Counted from the stretch's first letter, positions 12,178 to 21,438 are shown. The stretch: 64,000 nucleotides of DNA from Pseudomonas sp. PA15(2017) (GCF_001945395.1 NZ_MSXV01000010.1:62001-126000); one strand, 5' to 3'. The notes: generated by a model from the letters alone, not told the origin. Program-made: numbers and translations.

Positions 12178-12363
12178 AAAATCGCTGAAAACGTGCACCT
12201 GCGAGACGTTTTTCGTTACTTAGGGTAAAAATTGGAGTGATAGCGTCACGATGGCCATTGACGCACTAAAACTCTCAAGTATTCTCCGCGCTCGCCGACC
12301 TACAGGCTGATCATTATTTATTCAATCCCTCCATACAGGGACGATGGAGCTCGGAGATGTTTC

Positions 12364-14340
12364 ATGAACCAACCTCGTTCCCGTATCGCCTGGCAACTGG
12401 CGACGGCCCTGGCCGCCATGCTGGTGCTGCTGATCAGTGTGAGTACCGTATTCGCCCTGCGCTCGCTGAGCAGCGCCAACCTGGTGACGCGCGAGGAGCA
12501 CCTGGGCAGCGAAGCACGCTTGCTGGCCGATCAGCTGAGCACCTTCCACGAGAGCCTGCGCGAAAGCACGCAGCGCCTGGCCGGCCTGTTCGAGCGCCGC
12601 TTCAGCAGCGGCCTGCGCGTCAGCCCGGACGAGCGAGTGAGCGTCGGCGGCCTGCAAGCGCCCGCCCTGTACCTGGGCAGCACCCAACTGAACAACGATT
12701 TCAGCGAAGTCGATGAATTTCGCCGCCTGACCGCCGGTGTGGCGACCATCTTCGTGCGTGATGGCGAAGATTTCGTGCGCGTTACCACCTCGCTGACCAA
12801 GCAGGACGGCGGCCGTGCCATCGGCACCGTACTCGATCGCAAGCACCCGGCTTATGTACGCCTGCTGGCCGGCGAAAGCTATGTGGGCCGCGCGCTGCTG
12901 TTCGAGCGCTTTTACATGACCCAGTACACGCCGGTACGCGACAGCGCCGGGCGGGTCATCGCCGTGCTGTTCGTCGGCTTCGACTACACCGATGCGCAGA
13001 ACGCCCAGTTCGCCAACCTGGAGCGCTTCCGCATCGGCAGCACCGGTTCCCTGGCCCTGCTCGACGACCAGAACAAATGGCTGGTGGCACCCTATGGTGC
13101 GCAACGTCCCGAGCAACTGACCGCCAACATGACCAATGTGCTCGGCACCCCGGGCAAGGGTGGTTTCTGGAGCGACGGCGCCCAGGAGTTCTACAGCGTC
13201 GCCGTGCCGTTCGCTGGCGGGCCGTGGACCGTGGTGGCGAGCATGCCGGAAGAAGAGATCCAGGCCGTAACCTGGCGCGTTGGCAGCCAACTGGCGATCG
13301 GCAGCCTGGTGACCCTGGTGCTGGCCGTGCTGGCGGTGATCTGGCTGCTGCGTCGCAAGCTGCGTCCGCTCGGCGACCTGGTACGTCAGGCCCAGGCCCT
13401 GGGTGCCGGCGACCTCAGCGTACGCCTGCAGGTCAGCAGCCATGACGAGATCGGCGAGCTGTCGCGCAGCTTCAACCAGATGAGCGAAGCGCTGTCGACC
13501 ATGGTCGCGCGCATTCGCAGCGCTGCCGGCAACGTCAGCCAGCGCGCCGAGGCGCTGTCCGGCCTGTCGCGTGGTGCCTATGACGGTATCGAGCAGCAGT
13601 CCGGCGAGATCAGCAGCATGGCTGGCGCGGTGGAAGAGTTCAGCGCCACTTCGCTGAACATCGCCGACAACATGCGCAGCACCGAGCGCATGGCCAGCGA
13701 GAACGCCAGCCAGACGCGCATCGGCCGCACCTCGATGGAAGAGGCGTCCAATGCGCTGGAGCAGATATCCACCTCGCTGAACAGTGCGGCCAAGGTCATC
13801 GATAGCCTGGGCCAGCGTTCCCAGGAGATCGGCGGCATTCTCAGCGTGATCACCTCGATCGCCGACCAGACCAACCTGCTGGCACTCAACGCGGCCATCG
13901 AAGCAGCACGCGCGGGTGAGCAGGGTCGCGGCTTCGCCGTGGTTGCCGATGAAGTGCGCAGCCTGGCCGGTCGCACCCGTGAAGCGACCACCGAGATTTC
14001 CAGCATGATCGGCAGCATCCAGGGGGAGACCAGCAGCGCGATCAGCACCATGGAGCAGGGCCGCCAGCTGATGCAGAACGGCCTGGAGCTCAACGCCAAG
14101 GTCGCTGCGGCGCTGACCCAGATCGCCGAGCAGACCAGCGCCGCTGGCGAGCAGTTCGCCGCCATCACCACCGCTACCAGCGAGCAGAGCAGCACCGCCA
14201 CGGTGCTGAGCAGCAACCTGCAGAGCATCGCCCTGGCCAACGGCGAACAGCGTGAAGTGATCGCCAACCTGGCGCACACCTCCAGGGAGCTGGAAACCCT
14301 GGCCACCGACCTGCACCGCGAAGTCGAGCGCTTCCGCTAA
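12364..14340 (+). CDS. Methyl-accepting chemotaxis protein with Cache sensor
   Basis: The protein (658 aa) is an inner-membrane chemoreceptor. A first membrane helix is at about residues 10-32, a large periplasmic Cache_3/Cache_2-like sensor spans about 35-310 ([31 protein letters not shown]), and a second membrane helix ([15 protein letters not shown]) is followed by a HAMP linker and the cytoplasmic signalling hairpin. The hairpin tip contains [20 protein letters not shown], the CheA/CheW contact region. The ligand is not evident. The neighbour downstream is speC, as in P. aeruginosa PA4520-PA4519, which is positional only. Two GC-rich hairpins follow the stop codon (14354-14380 and 14388-14407) and may end the transcript. 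Confidence 0.93.
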   Translation: MNQPRSRIAWQLATALAAMLVLLISVSTVFALRSLSSANLVTREEHLGSEARLLADQLSTFHESLRESTQRLAGLFERRFSSGLRVSPDERVSVGGLQAPALYLGSTQLNNDFSEVDEFRRLTAGVATIFVRDGEDFVRVTTSLTKQDGGRAIGTVLDRKHPAYVRLLAGESYVGRALLFERFYMTQYTPVRDSAGRVIAVLFVGFDYTDAQNAQFANLERFRIGSTGSLALLDDQNKWLVAPYGAQRPEQLTANMTNVLGTPGKGGFWSDGAQEFYSVAVPFAGGPWTVVASMPEEEIQAVTWRVGSQLAIGSLVTLVLAVLAVIWLLRRKLRPLGDLVRQAQALGAGDLSVRLQVSSHDEIGELSRSFNQMSEALSTMVARIRSAAGNVSQRAEALSGLSRGAYDGIEQQSGEISSMAGAVEEFSATSLNIADNMRSTERMASENASQTRIGRTSMEEASNALEQISTSLNSAAKVIDSLGQRSQEIGGILSVITSIADQTNLLALNAAIEAARAGEQGRGFAVVADEVRSLAGRTREATTEISSMIGSIQGETSSAISTMEQGRQLMQNGLELNAKVAAALTQIAEQTSAAGEQFAAITTATSEQSSTATVLSSNLQSIALANGEQREVIANLAHTSRELETLATDLHREVERFR

Positions 14341-14860
14341 GCCCGCCCTCTACGGCTGGCGCTACCTACTGGCGCCAGCCGCCTTGCGAGCCCCGATTCC
14401 GGGGCTCGTCTACGCTTGAAGTCATCATCCTGAAAAGCCTCGCTGCCAGGCTGTCGCCCCGGTGTGGTGAGTGCTCGTGCAGCCCGCGGCCGTGCAGCAT
14501 TTCGCCGCGCTTCGTGTGGAATCCGAAACGCCTGGAAAATCAGTTTCCGTCACGGGCAATTTTTGATTGATCTGAGCGAGTCATGGTCTTAAAGTCCGCG
14601 CCCGAACGTCCATGCTGGCAACGATCCATTCGGCTCAAGTACTGACGACGAGAGGTTGTCCGGCCTGTTTCAGGCCATGCAATTCTCGGCGACATGCCTT
14701 GGGAAGTAGGCGAACCAAAGTGGGGAAACTGATCAGACGTTCCTGGCCTGGCAGCAGGCTTTCCGGTCGATTGCGAAATCGACCGCCCCCGATGTTGAAC
14801 CTGTGCCCGGTTCAACTGCCCGAATCCTAGTGTTCATGGTTTAGCCATTTGGAGACCCGC
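14341..14860 (+). promoter_or_regulatory. Intergenic region with structured 5' leader of speC
   Basis: No gene is seen in this 520-base gap. Its left part holds two hairpins that may terminate the chemoreceptor transcript. A possible sigma-70 promoter is TTGATT at 14563-14568 and TCTTAA at 14587-14592 with an 18-base spacer. Downstream come three strong hairpins: GGCCTG/CAGGCC at 14662-14676, CGGTCGATT/AATCGACCG at 14764-14785, and GTTGAACC/GGTTCAAC at 14794-14816. The last ends 44 bases before the speC ATG. Polyamine genes are often controlled through their leaders in other bacteria, so this leader may be regulatory; no known riboswitch class was recognised. Confidence 0.5.
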
Positions 14861-16024
14861 ATGTCGATCAAGGTCGAAGACTACTACCCACGCGAAACCT
14901 TCAACAAAATGAAGGCCTTCGCCGACCAGCAGGAAACCCCGTTCGTGGTGATCGACACCGCGATCATCAGCCAGGCCTACGACGACCTGCGCGCCGGTTT
15001 CGAATTCGCCAAGGTGTACTACGCCGTCAAGGCCAACCCGGCGATCGAGATCATCGAGCTGCTGCGCGACAAGGGCTCGAGCTTCGACATCGCCTCGATC
15101 TACGAGCTCGACAAGGTGCTGTCCGCTGGCGTCGGCCCGGAGCGCATCAGCTACGGCAACACCATCAAGAAAGCCCGCGACGTTCGCTACTTCTATGAAA
15201 AGGGCGTGCGCCTGTTCGCCACCGACTCCGAAGCCGACCTGCGCAACATCGCCAAGGCGGCGCCGGGCTCGAAGATCTACGTGCGCATCCTCACCGAGGG
15301 CTCGACCTCGGCCGACTGGCCGCTGAGCCGCAAGTTCGGCTGCCAGCCGGACATGGCCCTGGATCTGCTGATCCTCGCCAAGCAACTGGGTCTGGTGCCC
15401 TACGGCATTTCCTTCCACGTCGGTTCGCAGCAGCGTGACATCGACGTATGGGATGCGGCCATCGCCAAGGTCAAGGTGATCTTCGAGCGCCTCAAGGAAG
15501 AAGACGGCATCGAGCTGCAGATGATCAACATGGGTGGCGGCTTCCCGGCCAACTACATCACCCGTACCAACAGCCTGGAAACCTACGCCGAGGAAATCAT
15601 CCGTTTCCTCAAGGAAGACTTCGGCGACCAACTGCCGGAAATCATCCTCGAGCCTGGCCGTTCGCTGATCGCCAATGCCGGCGTGCTGGTCAGTGAAGTG
15701 GTGCTGGTGGCGCGTAAGTCGCGCACCGCCGTCGAGCGCTGGGTGTACACCGATGTGGGCAAGTTCAGCGGCCTGATCGAAACCATGGACGAGTCCATCA
15801 AATTCCCGATCTGGACCGAGAAGAAGGGCGAGATGGAAGAGGTGGTGATCGCCGGCCCGACCTGCGACAGCGCCGACATCATGTACGAGCACTACAAGTA
15901 CGGCCTGCCCCTGAACCTGGCCAGTGGCGACCGCCTGTACTGGTTCTCCACCGGTGCCTACACCACCAGCTACAGCGCCGTGGAATTCAATGGCTTCCCG
16001 CCGCTGAAAGCCTTCTACCTGTAA
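14861..16024 (+). CDS. speC: Ornithine decarboxylase (fold III, PLP)
   Basis: The enzyme decarboxylates L-ornithine to putrescine in the cytoplasm, using PLP. The protein (387 aa) is of the alanine-racemase-fold (eukaryote-like) type, not the large inducible type. The PLP lysine is in VYYAVKANPA at about residues 49-58; the SFHVGSQ segment, the EPGRS phosphate-binding motif and the C-terminal GPTCDSADIM active-site cysteine region are all present. The ATG at 14861 has GGAGA 6-10 bases upstream. Length and the chemoreceptor neighbour match P. aeruginosa PA4519. Some relatives in this family also act on lysine, so narrow substrate specificity is not certain. Confidence 0.92.
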   Translation: MSIKVEDYYPRETFNKMKAFADQQETPFVVIDTAIISQAYDDLRAGFEFAKVYYAVKANPAIEIIELLRDKGSSFDIASIYELDKVLSAGVGPERISYGNTIKKARDVRYFYEKGVRLFATDSEADLRNIAKAAPGSKIYVRILTEGSTSADWPLSRKFGCQPDMALDLLILAKQLGLVPYGISFHVGSQQRDIDVWDAAIAKVKVIFERLKEEDGIELQMINMGGGFPANYITRTNSLETYAEEIIRFLKEDFGDQLPEIILEPGRSLIANAGVLVSEVVLVARKSRTAVERWVYTDVGKFSGLIETMDESIKFPIWTEKKGEMEEVVIAGPTCDSADIMYEHYKYGLPLNLASGDRLYWFSTGAYTTSYSAVEFNGFPPLKAFYL

Positions 16025-16040
16025 GCCCTGCTGCATCGCC

Positions 16041-16068
16041 AAGCGCCCGCACCCGTTGCGGGCGTTTT
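16041..16068 (+). terminator. Rho-independent terminator of speC
   Basis: An eight-base stem CGCCCGCA/TGCGGGCG (16044-16064) is followed by TTTT, 17 bases after the speC stop codon. Confidence 0.85.
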
Positions 16069-16160
16069 GCTTTCTGCGCCAGTCGGCACTGGTGCCTTGC
16101 CAGCGGGAAGTGGGCAGCGCGAGAATGCAGGCAACTCTCCGCGGTATTTAAGGATCCCCG

Positions 16161-18629
16161 ATGCCCGATCCCGTTGCAGCCGGCCTGCGCCTGGCGCCCG
16201 ATGCACTCACCCGTCCCTTCTCGCCCACGCAGTTCGCCTTCACCACCACCGATGACCTGGAGCCCTTCCGCGGTGTGCTCGGTCAGGAACGCGCCGTGCA
16301 GGCGCTGCAGTTCGGCGTGGCGATGCCGCGCCCCGGATACAACGTGTTCGTCATGGGCGAGCCGGGCACCGGCCGCTTCTCGTTCGTCAAACGCTACCTG
16401 CAGGCCGAAGGCAAGCGCCTGGAGACGCCGCCGGATCGAGTCTACGTCAACCACTTCGACGAACCCCGCGAGCCACGTGCCGTGGAGCTGGTGCCCGGTA
16501 CGGCGGGCGAGTTCATCGCCGACATCAACGCGCTGATCGACAACCTGCTGGCGACCTTCCCGGCGGTGTTCGAGCACCCGTCCTTCCAGCAGAAGAAGAG
16601 TGCCATCGACCGCGCCTTCAACAAGCGCTACGACCAGGCGCTGGACGTCATCGAGCGCCTGTCCCTGGAGCGCGGCATCGCCCTGTACCGCGACAGCACC
16701 AACATCGCCTTCACGCCGATGCTCGACGGCAAGGCCCTGGACGAGGCCGAGTTCGCCCAACTGCCGGAAACCGATCGCGAGCGTTTCCACGCCGATATCG
16801 CCGCCCTGGAGGAGCGCCTCAACGAGGAGCTGGCCAGCCTGCCGCAGTGGAAGCGCGAGTCCAGCAACCAGTTGCGTCAGCTCAACGAAGAAACCATCAC
16901 CGTCGCCCTGCAGCCGCTGCTGGCGCCACTGTCGGAGAAGTACGCCGAGAACGCTGGCGTGTGTGCCTACCTGCAGGCCATGCAGGTGGACCTGCTGAAA
17001 AGCGTGATCGACCTGCTGACCGAGGTGGAAAAGCCCGACGCCCAGACCCGCAAGCTGCTCGAAGAGCTGTACTGTCCGAGCCTGATCGTCGGCCACCATG
17101 TCGATGGCGGCGCGCCAGTGGTGTTCGAGCCGCACCCGACCTACGACAACCTGTTCGGCCGCATCGAGTACAACACCGATCAAGGCGCGCTCTACACCAG
17201 TTATCGGCAACTGCGCCCCGGTGCGCTGCATCGCGCCAACGGCGGTTTCCTGATCCTCGAGGCGGAGAAATTCCTCAGCGAACCGTTCGTCTGGGAGGCG
17301 CTCAAGCGCGCCCTGCAGTCGCGCAAGCTGAAGATGGAGTCGCCGCTGGCCGACCTGGGGCGCATCGCCACCGTGACCCTGAATCCGGAAACCGTACCGC
17401 TGCAGCTCAAGGTGGTGATCATCGGTTCGCGCCAGCTGTATTACGCGCTGCAGGACGCCGATCCGGACTTCCAGGAGATGTTCCGGGTGCTGGTCGACTT
17501 CGACGAGGACATCCCGCTGGCCGACGACAGCCTGGAACAGTTCGCCCAACTGATGAAGACCCGCACCACCGAGGAGGGCATGGCGCCGCTCACCGCTGCC
17601 GCGGTCGCGCGTCTGGCCACCTACAGTGCGCGCCTGGCCGAACACCAGGGGCGCCTGTCGGCACGCATCGGCGACCTGTTCCAGCTGGTCAGCGAGGCGG
17701 ACTTCATCCGCAACCTGGCCGGTGAAGCGGTGACCGACGCCGATCATATCGAGCGTGCGCTGAAGGCCAAGGCCACCCGCACCGGGCGCGTCTCGGCGCG
17801 GATCATCGACGACATGCTCGCCGGCATCATCCTCATCGATACCGTCGGCGCGGCCATCGGCAAGTGCAACGGCCTGACCGTGCTGGAAGTGGGCGACTCG
17901 GCGTTCGGCGTGCCGGCGCGCATCTCCGCCACCGTTTATCCGGGCGGCTCGGGCATCGTCGACATCGAACGTGAGGTCAACCTCGGCCAGCCGATCCATT
18001 CCAAGGGCGTGATGATCCTTACCGGTTTTCTCGGCAGCCGCTACGCTCAGGAATTTCCCCTGGAAATCTCGGCGAGCATCGCCCTGGAGCAATCCTACGG
18101 CTACGTCGATGGCGACAGCGCCTCGCTCGGCGAGGTGTGTACGTTGATCTCGGCACTGTCGCGCACGCCGCTCAAGCAGTGCTTCGCCATTACCGGGTCG
18201 ATCAACCAGTTCGGTGAGGTGCAGGCGGTCGGTGGCGTCAACGAGAAGATCGAAGGCTTCTTCCGCCTCTGCGAGGCCCGCGGGCTGACCGGTGAGCAGG
18301 GGGCGATCATCCCGCATTCCAACGTGTCCACCCTGATGCTCGACGAGCGTGTGCTGCAGGCCGTGCGCGCCGGGCATTTCCATATCTACGCCGTGCGCCA
18401 TGTGGATGAGGCGTTGAGCCTGCTGGTCGGTGAGGATGCCGGCACGCCAAACGACAAGGGTCACTTCCCCAAGGGCAGCGTCAACGCACGGGTGGTCGAG
18501 CGCCTGCGCGAGATCGCCGAGATCGGCATGGGTGAGGAAGAAAAGCCCGAACAGGCCAAGGAAGCGCTCACCGCGGCGCTGCCGGAGAAGCCCAACAAGC
18601 CCCGGGCGAAAAAGCCGACGGCGGAGTAG
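16161..18629 (+). CDS. Lon-like ATP-dependent protease (AAA plus S16 domains)
   Basis: The protein (822 aa) belongs to the LonB/PA0779-like group of Lon-related proteases. An AAA domain with an atypical Walker A (GEPGTGRFSFVKR at about residues 66-78) is interrupted by a long helical insert. The Walker B region is HRANGGFLILEAEKFL. The C-terminal S16 peptidase domain has the catalytic serine in YVDGDSASLGE and the catalytic lysine in GGVNEKIEGFF. The N-terminal substrate-binding domain of classical LonA is absent. It likely degrades damaged or regulatory proteins; the substrates are unknown. The hairpin at 18635-18669 follows the stop. The gene stands alone between speC and a small unknown gene. 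Confidence 0.88.
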   Translation: MPDPVAAGLRLAPDALTRPFSPTQFAFTTTDDLEPFRGVLGQERAVQALQFGVAMPRPGYNVFVMGEPGTGRFSFVKRYLQAEGKRLETPPDRVYVNHFDEPREPRAVELVPGTAGEFIADINALIDNLLATFPAVFEHPSFQQKKSAIDRAFNKRYDQALDVIERLSLERGIALYRDSTNIAFTPMLDGKALDEAEFAQLPETDRERFHADIAALEERLNEELASLPQWKRESSNQLRQLNEETITVALQPLLAPLSEKYAENAGVCAYLQAMQVDLLKSVIDLLTEVEKPDAQTRKLLEELYCPSLIVGHHVDGGAPVVFEPHPTYDNLFGRIEYNTDQGALYTSYRQLRPGALHRANGGFLILEAEKFLSEPFVWEALKRALQSRKLKMESPLADLGRIATVTLNPETVPLQLKVVIIGSRQLYYALQDADPDFQEMFRVLVDFDEDIPLADDSLEQFAQLMKTRTTEEGMAPLTAAAVARLATYSARLAEHQGRLSARIGDLFQLVSEADFIRNLAGEAVTDADHIERALKAKATRTGRVSARIIDDMLAGIILIDTVGAAIGKCNGLTVLEVGDSAFGVPARISATVYPGGSGIVDIEREVNLGQPIHSKGVMILTGFLGSRYAQEFPLEISASIALEQSYGYVDGDSASLGEVCTLISALSRTPLKQCFAITGSINQFGEVQAVGGVNEKIEGFFRLCEARGLTGEQGAIIPHSNVSTLMLDERVLQAVRAGHFHIYAVRHVDEALSLLVGEDAGTPNDKGHFPKGSVNARVVERLREIAEIGMGEEEKPEQAKEALTAALPEKPNKPRAKKPTAE

Positions 18630-18634
18630 GGCAG

Positions 18635-18669
18635 CAGGCGAGCTGATCAATCGCTGATCGGCTCGCCTG
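18635..18669 (+). terminator. Hairpin downstream of the Lon-like gene
   Basis: A long stem, AGGCGAGC-GATCA paired with TGATC-GCTCGCCT, surrounds a short loop. There is no clear run of T after it, so it is a weak terminator candidate or a 3' stabilising structure. Confidence 0.5.
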
Positions 18670-18721
18670 TCACCCTTGGGTCGGCAGCATACAGGTGCTT
18701 GCGCACCTGTCATGCACAAGG

Positions 18722-18744
18722 TTATCCACAGCTTGTGTGTATAA
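18722..18744. promoter_or_regulatory. Paired inverted DnaA-box-like sites
   Basis: TTATCCACA, identical to the consensus DnaA box, is at 18722-18730. Five bases on is TGTGTATAA (18736-18744), a one-mismatch box in the opposite direction. The pair lies about 65 bases upstream of the small gene at 18810. Binding by DnaA is inferred from the match only. Confidence 0.45.
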
Positions 18745-18809
18745 ACCTGCCTTTGCCGGCAGGCGTTACGGGTGTAGGCTGCAGGTCTGTCTCTGCGAGG
18801 ATCGCCGCC

Positions 18810-19151
18810 ATGTCGCGTAGCCTCTGCCTGACCCGTGATTGTCTCGGCGTGACCACCCGCATCGAATGCACGGTGCTACCCCTGGCGGGGGAGCAAGGGC
18901 TGTGGACGCTGATCTGCGTTGCTGGCCTGTCTGCCCGTCAACCCTCCGCCGTCAAGGCGCAAGGCCCATTCCACGGGCCTCTGGTGGTCGAGCAACTGAT
19001 CGACGACATCGCCGAAAGCCTGGCCGGCCAGGGTTACGGCACCTGCCACGAGCCCATGATCTGGCGCCTGCACGCTCAGGCGCAATTGCGCCGCTTGAAC
19101 AGCGCGCGTAGCGCCTCTCGCGGCGTATCCCTGTCGTTGCCCGATAGTTGA
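18810..19151 (+). CDS. Small conserved-looking protein of unknown function
   Basis: I do not recognise this 113-residue protein. It has no signal peptide or membrane helix. The first half is beta-rich in character (RIECTVLPLAGEQGLWTLIC), the middle has an acidic helix (VVEQLIDDIAESLAGQ), and the C-terminus is basic with many arginines. The ATG at 18810 follows GCGAGGATCGCC, a fair ribosome site. It carries two cysteines near the N-terminus (C6, C11). The gene is flanked on both sides by consensus DnaA boxes. Codon use looks like that of its neighbours, so it is probably a real gene. Confidence 0.6.
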   Translation: MSRSLCLTRDCLGVTTRIECTVLPLAGEQGLWTLICVAGLSARQPSAVKAQGPFHGPLVVEQLIDDIAESLAGQGYGTCHEPMIWRLHAQAQLRRLNSARSASRGVSLSLPDS

Positions 19152-19216
19152 GTGGGCTGGCCCGACGCGCCCGCGGCGCGATCCATCGATTAGCCTGCGA
19201 CCCCTGGCCGCAGATC

Positions 19217-19225
19217 TTATCCACA
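19217..19225. promoter_or_regulatory. DnaA-box-like site
   Basis: A second exact TTATCCACA lies 66 bases after the stop codon of the small gene at 18810. It points the same way as the first box. No AT-rich unwinding region is seen near it, so this is not a replication origin. Confidence 0.4.
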
Positions 19226-19340
19226 ATCGCCCAGGCACCGCATTCGGCCTGTTTCAGCGCTGCCGTCGACGAACCCGCCGGCTTGCCTGCGGTCGGACGC
19301 TGGGTATACTCGCTCGCCTGTTCATTACCTGTGAGAGTCC

Positions 19341-19829
19341 ATGGAACGCTTTATCGAGAACGCGATGTACGCATCGCGCTGGCTGCTGGCCCCCATCTAT
19401 TTCGGTCTGTCGCTGGGCCTGTTGGCGTTGGCCCTGAAGTTCTTCCAGGAAATCTTCCACATCCTGCCCAATATCTTCTCCATGGCCGAGGCGGATCTGA
19501 TTCTGGTGCTGCTGTCGCTGGTCGACATGGCGCTGGTCGGCGGCCTGCTGGTGATGGTGATGATGTCCGGCTACGAGAACTTCGTTTCGCAGCTGGATAT
19601 CGACGACAACAAGGAAAAGCTCGCCTGGCTCGGCAAGATGGACTCCAGCTCGCTGAAGATGAAGGTAGCGGCTTCCATCGTGGCGATTTCCTCGATCCAC
19701 CTGCTGCGGGTGTTCATGGATGCCCGCAACCATGATCCCGAGCACCTGAAGTGGTACGTGATCATCCACATGACCTTCGTGATCTCGGCTTTCGCCATGG
19801 GTTACCTGGACAAGCTGACCAAGCACTGA
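19341..19829 (+). CDS. UPF0114 (YqhA) family membrane protein
   Basis: The protein (162 aa) matches the UPF0114/YqhA family of inner-membrane proteins, of unknown function. The N-terminal signature [20 protein letters not shown] is characteristic. Four hydrophobic segments are seen: about residues 12-32, 48-72, 105-125 and 132-152. The central loop [20 protein letters not shown] is the most conserved cytoplasmic part as I recall. GAGAG precedes the ATG by 4 bases. Its stop codon directly abuts a MITE-like element. P. aeruginosa has a homologue (PA4574) near the same fklB-ispB-rplU block. Confidence 0.88.
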   Translation: MERFIENAMYASRWLLAPIYFGLSLGLLALALKFFQEIFHILPNIFSMAEADLILVLLSLVDMALVGGLLVMVMMSGYENFVSQLDIDDNKEKLAWLGKMDSSSLKMKVAASIVAISSIHLLRVFMDARNHDPEHLKWYVIIHMTFVISAFAMGYLDKLTKH

Positions 19830-20013
19830 GAGCCTGTTCAAGGTCTGCTGCGCGTCGGCACTGCGGCGTTAAAACAGGCTGGATTGCCAGCCCAGTCGGA
19901 CTGCTCATTTACAGCTCGTAAAGTCGGGCGCGACCCCGACCGGTCCTCGCCTGTTTTTGCGGGGGCGCCTAACCCTTGCATTGCTCTAGCTCGCGAGACT
20001 TTGAACAGGCTCT
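19829..20013. mobile_element. MITE-like element with about 18-bp terminal inverted repeats
   Basis: AGAGCCTGTTCAAGGTCT at the left end (19829-19846) faces AGACTTTGAACAGGCTCT at the right end (19996-20013), an inverted match with one mismatch. The 185-bp element has no reading frame. It begins on the last base of the UPF0114 stop codon. Elements starting GAGCCTGTTCAA are familiar intergenic repeats in Pseudomonas from memory. No target duplication is evident. Confidence 0.7.
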
Positions 20014-20030
20014 GAGTCCGGCGCCCTGTG

Positions 20031-20066
20031 AACGCCCGGCCCTCCCCGAGAAGCGCCGGGCGTTTT
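20031..20066 (+). terminator. Rho-independent terminator
   Basis: The stem CGCCCGGC/GCCGGGCG (20033-20062) is followed by TTTTG. It is suited to end the UPF0114 transcript beyond the MITE-like element. Confidence 0.75.
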
Positions 20067-20121
20067 GTTATCTGCGCAGCGACAATCGTATAGTGGTACC
20101 TCTTGCCTGCGAGGACATGCC

Positions 20122-20427
20122 ATGACCTTACCCGAATTGCTGCGAGCGGCTCGCGATGGTGCGGTGAGCGAGCTCGAACTGATTTCTCTGGAAGGCGGCA
20201 TCTACCTGCTGCAGATCCTCGGCGCCGAGCAGCGCGCCTACCTGCGTGACGACGCAGGGCGCAACCTGCACCTGCGCTCGGTTGAGCATGCTCGCGATCT
20301 GCTCGAAGAACTGCCGGACGTGCCGCTGTTTCTGGTGCATGCCTCGGCCTACGACGAGATGTGCGGTTTGCCGAGCGGCACCCGCGACGCCCTGCGTGTA
20401 CCGGTCGGCCTGCGCAGCCGCTGGTAA
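20122..20427 (+). CDS. DUF6482-like small protein
   Basis: The protein (101 aa) resembles the small Pseudomonas proteins now grouped as DUF6482, by the N-terminal pattern of a short helix, ELELISLEGGIYLLQI, then RAYLRDDAGRNLHLRSVEHA. Its function is unknown. No membrane segment or signal is seen. The ATG at 20122 follows TGCGAGGACATGCC with GAGG well placed. It precedes fklB by 66 bases in the same direction and may share its transcript. Confidence 0.65.
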   Translation: MTLPELLRAARDGAVSELELISLEGGIYLLQILGAEQRAYLRDDAGRNLHLRSVEHARDLLEELPDVPLFLVHASAYDEMCGLPSGTRDALRVPVGLRSRW

Positions 20428-20493
20428 GGCACGGGCGGCGGATGGAACCGTGATAGGCTAGCCGGCCTTTTTTCCTGCTAGCGGAGCGGCGAC

Positions 20494-21111
20494 ATGTCCG
20501 AACTCGATCTTTCCACTGACGAAGCGCGCGTCAGCTACGGTATTGGCCGTCAACTGGGTGGCCAACTGCGTGAAAACCCGCCACCAGGCGTGAGCCTGGA
20601 TGCCGTTCTGGCTGGCCTGGCCGATGCGTTCGCCGGTCAGCAGAGCCGTGTCAGCGAAGCCGAGTTGTCGGCCAGCTTCAAGGTCATCCGCGATGTCATG
20701 CAGGCCGAAGCCAAGGCCAAGGCCGACGCGGCCGCCGGTGCCGGCCTGGCCTTCCTGGCCGAGAACGCCAAGCGCGATGGTGTCACCGTGCTGGCCTCCG
20801 GCCTGCAATACGAAGTGCTGACCGCGGGCGAGGGCGCCAAGCCATCGCGCGACGACAGTGTGCGTACTCACTACCACGGCACCCTGATCGACGGCAGCGT
20901 GTTCGACAGCTCCTACGAGCGCGGCCAACCGGCCGAATTCCCGGTGGGCGGCGTGATCGCCGGCTGGACCGAGGCCCTGCAGCTGATGGGCACCGGCAGC
21001 AAATGGCGCCTGTACGTGCCGAGCGAGCTGGCCTATGGCGCCCAGGGCGTTGGCAGCATCCCGCCGCACAGCGTGCTGGTGTTTGATGTCGAGCTGCTGG
21101 ACATCCTGTAA
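20494..21111 (+). CDS. fklB: FKBP-type peptidyl-prolyl isomerase FklB
   Basis: The protein (205 aa) has an N-terminal helical dimerisation domain (residues 1-95) and a C-terminal FKBP domain with GLQYEVLTAGEG, the VRTHYHGTLIDGSVFDSSYERG active-site stretch and ELAYGAQGVGSIPPHSVLVFDVELL. It catalyses cis-trans isomerisation of proline bonds. The N-terminus has no obvious signal peptide, so it is probably cytoplasmic as in FKBP22/FklB. The ATG at 20494 has GCGGAG upstream. An inverted repeat at 21127-21152 follows. Confidence 0.93.
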   Translation: MSELDLSTDEARVSYGIGRQLGGQLRENPPPGVSLDAVLAGLADAFAGQQSRVSEAELSASFKVIRDVMQAEAKAKADAAAGAGLAFLAENAKRDGVTVLASGLQYEVLTAGEGAKPSRDDSVRTHYHGTLIDGSVFDSSYERGQPAEFPVGGVIAGWTEALQLMGTGSKWRLYVPSELAYGAQGVGSIPPHSVLVFDVELLDIL

Positions 21112-21126
21112 GCGCTAAAGCTTGGG

Positions 21127-21152
21127 CCCTGAGGAGTCAAAAACTCCCAGGG
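21127..21152. terminator. Hairpin between fklB and the convergent 75-aa gene
   Basis: CCCTG-GGAGT pairs with ACTCC-CAGGG around an AAAA-rich loop. There is no downstream T run on the plus strand, so it is a weak candidate. Confidence 0.45.
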
Positions 21153-21180
21153 TTCGAGCTCGCGAGCCTTCGGATAAGTG

Positions 21181-21408
21181 TCACGGGCGCAAGGCTCGGG
21201 CATAGCAGTACAGGAACAGGCTGCGCACCAGTTCCTTGAGGATCAGCGGCTCGCTCGAGCTCAGTTCGTGCAGATCCAGGTCACCCTGCTTACGCAGTTC
21301 GTCCAGCGCCTCTTCTTCGAGTACGGCGCAGACTTCGCCGGTTTCGCGGTGCAGGATGCGCAGGTAGGGATGAGGGCGGTCCAGCCAGGCGTCTATTAGA
21401 TAAGTCAT
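21181..21408 (-). CDS. Small conserved protein, possibly iron-regulated
   Basis: The protein (75 aa) begins MTYLIDAWLDRPHPYLRILH and is rich in acidic residues and leucine in its second half. I recall a similar small gene (PA4570) at the same place before ispB in P. aeruginosa, but its function is not known to me. No metal-binding cluster or signal peptide is visible. An AT-rich Fur-box-like sequence lies 31 bases upstream of the start codon, suggesting repression by iron. The ORF is well formed and its codon use matches that of the neighbours. Confidence 0.7.
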   Translation of the reverse strand: MTYLIDAWLDRPHPYLRILHRETGEVCAVLEEEALDELRKQGDLDLHELSSSEPLILKELVRSLFLYCYARALRP

Positions 21409-21438
21409 GCTCGCATCTCCCTGAGTGATTGGTAGATA

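Noticed and set aside
15987..18719. 910-codon open frame on the minus strand across the Lon-like gene
   Set aside because: Antisense of a well-supported protease gene with Walker and Ser-Lys motifs; no ribosome site or known domain.
18722..19225. Replication origin
   Set aside because: Only three DnaA-like boxes over 500 bases, no AT-rich unwinding region and no dnaA/dnaN neighbourhood.
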